Assembly: GCF_036898095.1 (NCBI RefSeq)
Contig: NC_090768.1
Location: 50,345,283-50,409,282 of the forward strand
Origin: Palaemon carinicauda
Lineage: Eukaryota; Arthropoda; Malacostraca; Decapoda; Palaemonidae
Direction of reading: 5' to 3'
DNA length: 64,000 nt
The translations under genes were made by a program, and so were the position numbers. The notes beneath the pieces are model-generated. The model searched no databases. It was not told where the DNA came from and saw nothing but the letters and a program-made list of their open reading frames with translations. Position 1 is the stretch's first letter. Each line of letters starts with the position of its first letter. Below are positions 55,053 to 64,000 of this stretch, in pieces.

Positions 55053-56017
55053 AGAACCATTAAAATACTCTTTAATGTTAGTGATCAATTTGCTATAAAC
55101 AATACATGCAGAATTCGTATTGGGTCAATAAATACGTGTACTCTAAATATTCTCACTCCTCCTTTTCATCTAGTGTTCCAATCTTTGGTTCTCCGGCCCA
55201 CTGATCTCTGGCATTTGTCCTTTTTTATTTTTGCAACTTTCTTATTATAGTATTGTATAGCATATCAATAATACTGATGACATGAAAGGAAATATTAAAA
55301 CAGTAACCCCTCGCTTACTCACATTTTCTGTATCCACATTTTTCTCTTTAACTTACTCATTTTCTGAGCAAGAACATATAAGCATTTTTTCTAATTATCA
55401 TAATAATAAATGCTGTGCATATAAACTAACACCAAGTGCAATCAAACAGGTAAAATCCCTTGAAATATACATAAAGGTATTAACTGTGTATATAATGGAA
55501 CAACAATTGCAAAGGGAAATGCAAAAACCACATCAAGTGCAGATTTACAATAGTCATTCAAACACTGCTCAGCCAAATGAAGTTACTAAATACTTTGCAT
55601 TTTCTGACAGATTCAATGAAAACGTTAAATAATGATTGGCGTAATGGTTTTCATAAGATTTGGGAGAGGTTAAATGCTAAGCCACTGGTTCTCATAACCT
55701 GAAGTGTGCCATTTGTGAAGTACTACTATTCTATCGTTTGATATGCAATTCACTGTTGCTTTTGTCAGTGTGCCTTTTGCACTATAGGGGTTAATATTTT
55801 TGCAATACCCCCACCCTTATGCTGACGGCACTGATGCCTAGTAAGAGAAAACAAAAACTAGCAGATGCCTTCACACAAATAGTGAAAATGGATATCATGA
55901 ACGGATTGGGTACCCTTATATATGTACGGCAAATATGAAGTATCCAAGACAATGCTGAAAATATTGTTAAATCTAAGGGCAAGTGGAAATTTTTTATTAA
56001 GTGAACGCTACGGTCTT

Positions 56018-56125
56018 ATCATTATTATTATTATCAATTTCCAAGCTACAACCATGGTTGGAAAAGCAGGATGCTATAAGCCCAGGGGCCCCAACAGGGA
56101 AAATAGCCCAGGGAAAATAAAACAT
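56018..56125 (+). repeat. (ATT)n-headed retroposon, short copy
   Basis: attattattattatca, then ccaagctacaaccatggttg, ggatgctataagccca and ccccaacagggaaaatagcc. Only the head is present. Confidence 0.75.
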
Positions 56126-56599
56126 CTTAAGGACAGTATATGATTTCGGACAAATGATTTTGTCGCTAAGGGAAATAAATGGCCTGAATGTATCTAAATT
56201 GTAAACTGCAGTGTCAGCAGATCTTTTTTTCCTTTTTTAAACTTGTTTCTATTCTTTTAGCTACCGAGTCATCCAGGGGTGCTGCTGTATAGCATTTTGC
56301 CGTGAGTCTCTCCACATACAGTATATGAATCAGGAAAATATGTTCTTTGCATTCTTTTCATCAACTGCATACTATTATAAAAACAAACTGAAGTCTTAAC
56401 CTCTTTCAGTATTCATCATTGGATATGTCTTTTATGTAATTTTACTTATTGTAATAATAATGAGAATAACAATAATGATAAATACTAAATAACCTAACAT
56501 AATTTTATCTTATCGGATTAAGACGAATCTGAGCTTGCAACCTATACATTGTTTTGCCTGAACATCTAAATGTCCATTACTTATATACATATATATAGG

Positions 56600-57255
56600 T
56601 AGTAGGTTGGTCAGGGCACCAGCCGCTCGTTGAGATACTACCGCTAGAGTGTTATGGGGTCCTTTGACTAGCCAGACAGTACTACATTGGATACTACTCT
56701 TTAGTTATGGCTCTTTCCCTTTGCTTACACATACACAGAATAGTCCGGCCTATTCTTTACAGACTCTCCTCTGTCCTCATACACCTGACAACACTGAGAT
56801 TACCAAACCATTCTTCTTCTTAACTACGGCAAAGTAATTGTTCAGTGGCCACTTTGCTCTTGGTAAGGGTAGAAGAGACTCTTTAGCTATGGTAAACAGC
56901 TCTTCTAGGAGAAGGACACTCCAAAATCAAACCGTTGTTCTCTAATCTTGGTTAGTGCCATAGCCTCTGTACCATGGTCTTCCACTGTCTTGGGTTAGAG
57001 TTCTCTTACTTGAGGGTACACTTGGATACACTTTTCTATATAATTTCTCTTCCTCTTTTTTTGTTAAAGTATTTATAGTTTATAAAGGAAATATTTATTT
57101 TAATGTTACTGTTCTTAAAATATTTTATTTTTCCTTGTTTCCTTTCCTCACTGGGCTAATTTCCCTGTTGGGGCCCCTGGGCTTATAGCATTCTGCTTCT
57201 CCAACTAGGGTTGTAGCTTAGCAATTAATAATAATAATAATAATAATGATAATAA
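56600..57255 (-). repeat. (ATT)n-headed retroposon, long copy
   Basis: About 650 bp in minus orientation: it ends on the right with aataataataat (57222-57264) next to agggttgtagcttagcaat, and extends left through catggtcttccactgtcttg, ccaaaatcaaaccgttgttc, ctttgctcttggtaagg and gactagccagacagtactac. Matches 61025-61545 and 63595-64000 in parallel order. It has no long open frame, so it is probably non-autonomous. Confidence 0.75.
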
Positions 57256-57555
57256 TAATAATAATGTAGATGTGTACTATAGAATCTTTTTACTTTTGAC
57301 TTTGGTGATCAGCTACTTACAGCGTTCCACGAAAACTAGAAAACTTTTTTTTTTCTGCAATATTCTGTCCATTCAATCTTTATACAGTACCAGCTGGGAC
57401 ACTCTACAGTGCTGTCTTCCACCTTAATCATACCAACATAAAACATATTTTTCACAAAAAAAAAAACCATCAATCACATTCAAAGTGTCCACTTCTCCTC
57501 CCTTTATTCTTTGTGAGTCGCACCTTTTTCACAAAACAACAAGTACAGTTATTAC

Positions 57556-59380
57556 CTACACATAGGTCACAGGAAGGGATGTGTGAACAGGAGCTCCTTC
57601 AAAAACAGAAAACATGACTGGGGCCATTCTGACAAGAAATGCAGGCTCTATATAATTGATGAGTTTGTTTGAAAATATAAACCCTGTGTGAACTTTACCC
57701 ATTACCGTGGAACAAGAAGTTCTGATACAGAATGTACGGTTACCGTGCATTTTGATTCCTTAATATTTCTACTAAAACATGTAAGTGAATAACTATCAAA
57801 CCTCTTCAATCCAATGAATTTTGAGGAGTCATTTGCTTTTATCGCTTCAAAACTTCAACCTGTACTGATCACTTGATTTAAAAAGGTCAAACTTATATTC
57901 AGGAACTGAATTCAGTATCTACAGGGAAGAGATGGTTTTGATCTGTGTATCTAAGTTCAAAAACTTATAACGTACATGGAATGCAGAACTCTATTCTAGG
58001 AATAAAAGTCATATGACTGGCAAACCAAATAAAAACCAAATAAAGGAAGTTCTGTACTATAAAACCTCCAGATTCCCTTCTCCCAAAACCATTGTAAGAC
58101 GAGAAAGGACAATCGTCAATCAGAGACTGAAAACCTCTACTGTATGATCAGTATAGTTACCAGATAAGTCTATATCATTGACATGTCTCACAAACACTAC
58201 GATGTGGTAGGCCAGGTTAGTTAAATGTTGTGTCACTTACTGTACGCTGCTTTTGCAAACTCCCGAAAGTTATGAAACTTGTTAAATACACATCAGTGAC
58301 ATTAACACAAAACAAAAAACCCAAATCCAGACTTAGACCTACAAAAACAACTTTAATAGACCTTATTTTTCGCAGAGATTTTGCTAAAATGTGTTCATTA
58401 ATTCTGGCAAAGACTTTACACATAATCAGAAAGAACCAAAAACTTCCTCGGTGGATGTATGCAATCGTGATAAAAAAGCCACACTATGTAATAAGAATTA
58501 ACTGGGTACTCTTCTTACTTAGGTGAAAACTTATGGTGTTTTGTATGTATGAGTGACCCCCAAACAATCAAACAAAATTCATATTGAAAAAGATGTCATT
58601 GTACCTAGTGCTATATTAAGTAATCTGAATTGAGAACTTCATAAAACCTGTGGCCAATTAGACTCCCATACATAATATATGAAATACTGAGAGAATCTTT
58701 ATCTTTGAATTAATGAAAAGAGACCTGCCTCCATAATCAGACTTACTTCATTACAAAAAATTGTTTACAGACTTTTAAACAAAATTATTATTCTCATGTT
58801 TGACAAAAGGATTCGCCAATGACGAGTAGTGAAAATTGGAGCGAGGTAAAGAAATTAAAAGTGCAATGTAAGAGGCACCAAAGGGAATGTAATAAGAGTA
58901 AGAAAAGCGAAACCCATCGCAGCTGAGGCCAAAGCAACACTGCTGAAGACTTATTAAATCACTTAAAGTGTGCTACATAAGGCAGACTGTAAGTGTTACT
59001 CAATATGAGGTTGGAGTAAGTACAAAGAACATCTTATTGTAGTTATAAAATATATTTACTCCATTACTAAACATGTGAACCCAGTTCACTAAAGATGGGG
59101 GAAAGTATATTACCATAGAACAATATAAATAAGTGATGAAAGCCATCATGATATGCTTTATTTTTAACATGATAGCTTCCAGAATTTACTGAATTATTTT
59201 TATATTGTATAAGTAAAGTCGTTCTGTTCTTAAAATCCTAATGATCACTACTACTCCCCAACTGATAATTTCAAGTTTCAAATGTTATGATGTTTTGATT
59301 CATCTTCAGTTCAAGACCTATCATCATATATTATTGCACCAATATCAAACACCCAGGAAGGTTGATATTGGCCTCTCTCA
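57556..59380. other. AT-rich stretch without recognised gene
   Basis: No gene or repeat that I can support, although small open frames occur at 57556-57750 and 58217-58526. Confidence 0.45.
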
Positions 59381-60200
59381 GGTATTGATCTAAGCAATGA
59401 GGGTCCCTTGGGCATGCTCGCAGGATTTACTCCATTGCTTGTGTTGTTGCCCCACATGGCCATCCAGGCTGGTGGCTAATCCCCAGTTGTGGTGGTTATC
59501 TCCAGTTTTGCCCACTTTTACCCTTCCTCTGGTTAGTTACCCAGTCCTTCCTGGTGAGGGGTGTTCTGCTAAGCAGGCCTTTGTTTGGCCTGGGCAGCAC
59601 CTCATCGGATGGCCATTGGACACTTTTGCGCCACTCCTCTAGCGTGTGAGGAATTTCCCGGATTGACTCTAGTCAATCCACTATCGCAAAGCTTTTGTAG
59701 GATTTCAGTCTTCGTCTTGCTTCCTGATTACGAAGCGGATGCCTAGGGTCATTAATTTGTTTATTCATTTCAGTTTTTGCTAGTGTTTCTCATTGGATAT
59801 GGGGTGGTAGGATACCGGCTATTTTATATAAAGATAGTAGAGGTACTGATTTCAGGATACCAGTAATAATCTAACAGGACTTATTTAGCTCTCAGCCTAC
59901 CCTATGTGCACGGCATTATCTTGCACAGTACTCTGCAATAGAGTAATCAATTGCTAGGGCTGTTTGCCTCAGAGTTTGAGGATCTGTTTCCCAGCTGGTG
60001 CTAGTAAGTTTGCTGAGGAGGTTGTTCCTAGTTGCTACTTCGTTTGCTTTTATTTGTGTGCTCTTTTAAGGAGAGCATTCTGTCAAGAGTGGCACCTAAG
60101 TAGACTGAGTAGGGGTGATTTTCCAGTTCTTTGTCAACCCATTTGATCTTTAGCTTTCTGTTTGCCTGGGGATTGTTCAGGTGGAAGGTGCACATACCTG
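59381..60200. other. Segment of different base composition, possible element relic
   Basis: Richer in G+C and T than its neighbours. Both strands carry short open stretches (plus 59397-59642, 81 codons; minus about 59500-59645 with EEWRKSVQWPSDEV and RKDWVTNQRKGKSGQNW). The pattern is like decayed retroelement coding sequence, but no domain is recognisable and the direction is uncertain. Confidence 0.25.
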
Positions 60201-60566
60201 TGTTTTACTTGGATTGGCAATGAGGTGCCACTTTCTTCAATGTTGGTGAAGGAGTGCACTTTCAACTGACTCAATCTAGAGGCAGGGCATATAAAATAAA
60301 TAGCTGTACCCATGAGTTCATGCCTTATGCATCTCCTAGTATCATACAGCAAAACCTCTGAATCAGCAGCATGTGAGATATTACATTCTCTAATAATCAA
60401 CATCATCTGTAATAATGTTTAAACATATTTTATTCTTATTTATGGAGTTTGGCATACAGCGAGCTTGCTCCAATTAATACATTTAGGTTGTGCACAGTGA
60501 TTTCCTTTCCTCCATAAGGGAGTGACATCTCCTTAGTCTTTGATTTTCATAAGGAGTGTCAATTAA

Positions 60567-60853
60567 CCCTTTTACCCCAGGGGTATTTGGAAATTTCCAA
60601 CCCTTATTTTTTTCCCAGCACATTTTGCAGTATATATTTTTTAAATTGCTCTAACAGCCTTAATTTTTGTCATAGAGAGGTCAGGTTGGTCTCATTCTCT
60701 TGGAAAATGCCTGAATTTTCTCAAAAAAATTATCAAAAAATATGAAAAACTAATTTTTATAGCATTTTTTTGCAAGGACGTACCGGTACGTCCATGGGGG
60801 TAAAGGGATGGCTTTTGTGAAACGTACCAGTACGTCCTTTGGGGGTAAAAGGG
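60567..60853 (-). mobile_element. piggyBac-like MITE, copy 4
   Basis: 287 bp flanked by TTAA on both sides (60563-60566, 60854-60857), ends cccttttacccc and gggggtaaaaggg. Carries both palindromes, near 60777-60794 (perfect 18 bp) and 60822-60838. Confidence 0.82.
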
Positions 60854-61024
60854 TTAAGGAGATGGGCCTTTAGCAACTTGAAGATGAAAAGGATACCTTT
60901 TTTTTTCCCGCTTTTTCCGGGAAGCACAGCTGTCAAAATTGATATCATTTAGAATTTTAAGATGGTTCTGACTAGTCAGTGATCTGGCCATGACTCGATC
61001 CATTTTATAGAAAGCAATATCCTA

Positions 61025-61545
61025 TTATTATTAGATAATCTACAAACCTAGATGGAAATGCAGAATGCTAAGAGCCCAAGGGTTCCAATAGGGAAAATAG
61101 CCCAGTGAGGAAAGAAAATAAGGAAGCAGATAGATTTGTGTGCCTAAGTGAACCCTCAAGCAAGAGAACTCTAACCCAAGATAGTGGAAGACCATGGTGC
61201 AGAGGCTAAGGCACTACCAAAGACTATAGAACAATGGTTTGATTTTGGAGTGTTCTCCTTCAAGAAGAGCTGCTTACTAAAGCTAAAGAGTTTCTTCTCT
61301 CCTTACCAAGTGGAAGGTAGCTACTGAAAAATTACAGTGCAGTAGTTAACCCCTTAAAGAAAGAACAATTTTTTAAACATCCTAGTTTTGTTAATTGTGA
61401 GGAATGAGGACAATGTGTAAAGAATAGGCCAGACTATTCAGCGTATGTGTAGGCAAAGGAAAAATGAGCCGTACCTTTTGATGGATCCAATGTAGTACTA
61501 TCTGGCCTGTCAAAGGACTTAATAACTCTCTAGCAGTAGTAAAAC
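61025..61545 (+). repeat. (ATT)n-headed retroposon, copy 3
   Basis: attattattag, then atgctaagagcccaagg, caatagggaaaatagcccag, gtggaagaccatggtgcaga, tggtttgattttggagtg, and ccaatgtagtactatctggc near the far end. Diverged relative to the copy at the window end. Confidence 0.72.
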
Positions 61546-63055
61546 TGGGAAAAGATGCAGATAAAGAAGAAAAAGAACACATACCACATCCATAAATTTC
61601 TTCCACATGATTAATCTAAAGACTAGATGTTACTCTGCTTTCTTTCTTGTACCTTATTTCAATTTTCACAACCAATTCTTTCTTTCCCATTTCACTTTTT
61701 CCTCTAAAATATATTTCAGATCTCTTCAATCAATTTTAGAGTTATCAGATTATCTGCTTACAGTAGGTACCAAGGTTTAACCTTTCTGTATTCCTTTGTA
61801 ACATCCTACTACTATAGTACACATTACAAAAATCAGTGTTTATTGTCGGAAATCAATATTTATTTTAAATCTTTAGAGAAACTTATTAACTTCACTTTGG
61901 ACACTGCATTATAATACAGAATCATTACCTGGTCAATGAGCTTTTCCAGTGCGAGAATGGGATTGAATTGTGCCCCGTGTTAGTAGTATACAGAGACCGG
62001 TAAAACTCTACTGTGATTCACCAGGAAAATAGATCCAAATGGGGCTAAATTCAATTTCAATGTGTGCAATGGCTGATCTGTGGTTGTTTGCACTGAGGGG
62101 GAGAGTTCTAAACATAAAAAGCAGTGTAACTAAAGTTGAAATGCAAGAAATGTTCGTTGGCTTATGCAAGAGTGAGGAGAAAGTTACGACCCTACATCTG
62201 GAATTGTAATATAGTTGTAAGATATAGTGTATCATAAATTCAAAAGAATATATGATAGATTCCATTGTGCTCGTATCTATGCTGGAGTGCTATGTAATTT
62301 CAGGATAAAGTCTGACAGTGCACAGAATATAAAGTGAAGTTTCCACTCTCTTGGTGACACTATTGGCATTCTTTATTGTTTTGAGAATGGGAATTCATAA
62401 CAGTAAGTATACATCATTGGTTGGTATATCAAAAAACATCCATAATGCATGCCTACAGTACATCATTAATATCTCTGATGGAAACATTAGAAGCATCCTC
62501 ATCGATAATTTCCAAGTTTCTTGACATTGCATCCCTCAGAACTGTCAGTCATCATCATCCATGTTTAATTTCAAAGCTTCAAGTTGAGTGTCAACTGAAA
62601 CCTTCGAAGACGACAATTCTAAATTACTGTATTTAAAGTCCACAAATCTAACTAGTCTCCTTTTTTTCCATTCAGGGATATTGGTAAAAGGTCACTCTCC
62701 TATTCTTCTTCAAATTGTAAATTTTTGCTTCCCCAATATCTTCATCTTTTAAAATACATTTCTGTGCCAAATCCACCATTAATAGGATATTAGAAGATAA
62801 AGGCTCTTATACCCTCTACACCACTTGTAGGGGTCAACAATGTGCGAAATACCCCAATTGGTAGCTCAGATGTGATGGGGATAGAAAGCATCAGAAAAAA
62901 AGGGAATACAGTAGTTTGTAAGGGGAAAATTCAGATAAAGCTATTGGTCCTGCGTTGTCTTCACTAGCACTGCAGAGGTCCGTAGGAAGGTAGACGTGAT
63001 TGTTAAAGTAAAGTGAGAACTTGGATTGAAGGTAGGAAATTTTCTATTCAATAAA

Positions 63056-63190
63056 AAGGGATTTTGACGAAGGAAAAATCTATTTCTGGGGAGAGACCTG
63101 TGACGCCCGGTGAAAAGTCCTTCTATCTACCTTTTCTGATATAAATCTTCCAAATATACCAGAGAAAAATAAAAGCATGGAATGCAGAGG
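63056..63190 (+). repeat. GACGAAGG-head repeat, variant body
   Basis: Same head as 31992 (aaagggattttgacgaagg, aaaatctatttctggg), followed by a different sequence (gagacctgtgacgcccgg) and then a shared segment (ataccagagaaaaataaaag, catggaatgc). A distinct subfamily. Confidence 0.6.
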
Positions 63191-63594
63191 TTACTACCCT
63201 CGCGTGAGCACCTCGTGAGTGTCATGTCTACATCGGGGGCGTGTGAAAACCACTATTCACAGGCTGTCTTCCAATTAAATAACTCCTTCATCAAAGGGAA
63301 GGGCCATAACAAAGACCCCAGAAACCACACTTGCACCACGCCACCGCCACCATTTTGGGGTTTCAGGTCTTTTTCATTTTGGGCTTTCAGGTAACTTTTA
63401 AACCTGTCTTGGGAAGATATCCAGGTTTAAATTGCTAAGCCTTTTTTTTTTAGTGTGTTTTCTTTATATTTTCAATTATGTATTAAACCATTTGTCAGTT
63501 TTATTAACTTCTGCTATAGAAATTAAAATTCATATCAAGATCAAGATAAGAGACATTCAAAGACTTCTTGCCTACAGTCCAAATGTGTTTCTTA

Positions 63595-64000
63595 TTATTA
63601 TTATTATTATTACTATTACTTGCTAAGCAACAACCCTAGTTGGAAAAGCAGGATGCTATAAGCTCAGGGACCCCAACAGGGAAAATAGCCTAGTGAGGAA
63701 ATGAAACGAGGAAACAAAATATTCTATGAACAGTAACAACATTGAAATAAATATTTCCTATATAAACTATAAAAACTTCAACAAAACAAGAGGAAGATAA
63801 ATTAGATAGAATAGTGTGCCCGAGTGTAACCTCAGCCAAGAGAACTCTAACCCTAAACAGTGGAAGACCATGGTAAAGAGGCTATGGCACTACCTAAGAC
63901 CAGAGAACAATGGTTTGATTTTGGAGTGCCCTTCTCCTAGAAGAGCTACTTACCATAGCTAAAGAGTCTCTTCTACCCTTATCAAGAGGAAAGTGGCCAC
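63595..64000 (+). repeat. (ATT)n-headed retroposon, cut by the window end
   Basis: Starts with attattattattattat, then gcaacaaccctagttggaaa, gcaggatgctataagctcag, caacagggaaaatagcc, gtggaagaccatggtaaaga and gaacaatggtttgattttgg. Continues past base 64000. Confidence 0.78.

Noticed and set aside
55282..55632. 116-codon open frame
   Set aside because: About the longest expected by chance in 64 kb at this base composition. No recognisable domain, no splice context.
57556..57750. 64-codon minus-strand frame with FEGAPVHTSLPVTYV end
   Set aside because: Protein-like at first sight, but it has no good acceptor and a stop before the possible donor. Not supported.
61925..61985. Coding-like island NPILALEKLIDQ before a gtaatg donor on the minus strand
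   Set aside because: A TAA precedes it in frame and no acceptor AG lies between that stop and the frame, so it cannot be an internal exon as read. More likely part of a repeat.

Overview
This window looks like a non-coding-rich piece of an animal nuclear genome, most likely a decapod crustacean (shrimp, crayfish or similar). The reasons are the AT-rich background, the absence of bacterial-type gene density, three DIRS1-type retrotransposons (a group known to be common in Decapoda), and many short interspersed repeats that resemble repeats of decapod genomes. The repeat resemblance is my recognition, not a search result.

The only long coding regions belong to three DIRS-like tyrosine-recombinase retrotransposons, all on the minus strand: copy A (about 3057-9540), copy B (about 17126-23640) and copy C (about 24380-30915). 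Read 5' to 3' on the minus strand, each has a right inverted terminal repeat (ITR), a Gag-like ORF, a reverse transcriptase/RNase H/methyltransferase-like ORF, a tyrosine recombinase (YR) ORF, an internal complementary region (ICR) and a left ITR. The ICR joins the reverse complement of both outer ends, which is the hallmark of DIRS circle replication. Copies B and C keep open Gag and RT frames but have a broken YR (a premature TGA in B, a 1-bp frameshift in C; C also has an Asp-to-His change in RNase H). Copy A has lost the RT core and carries a second, decayed Gag segment, but keeps an open YR catalytic frame. No copy is self-sufficient; together they retain every part.

The other roughly 44 kb holds small mobile elements: four piggyBac-like TTAA-flanked MITEs, two near-perfect fold-back MITEs, one MITE with a TAA target duplication, a family of repeats sharing a 'GACGAAGGAAAAATCTATTTCTGGG'-type head in several decay states, a long (ATT)n-headed retroposon family, 3' ends of non-LTR retrotransposons (one with an inversion of the kind made by twin priming), a decayed gag-like pseudogene at 46-47 kb, and local tandem repeats. 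I found no confident host gene. A few exon-like islands with good splice signals (13.1, 14.4-14.6, 16.7, 45.3 and 49.3 kb) are listed at low confidence; they would fit large introns or 3' regions of host genes.
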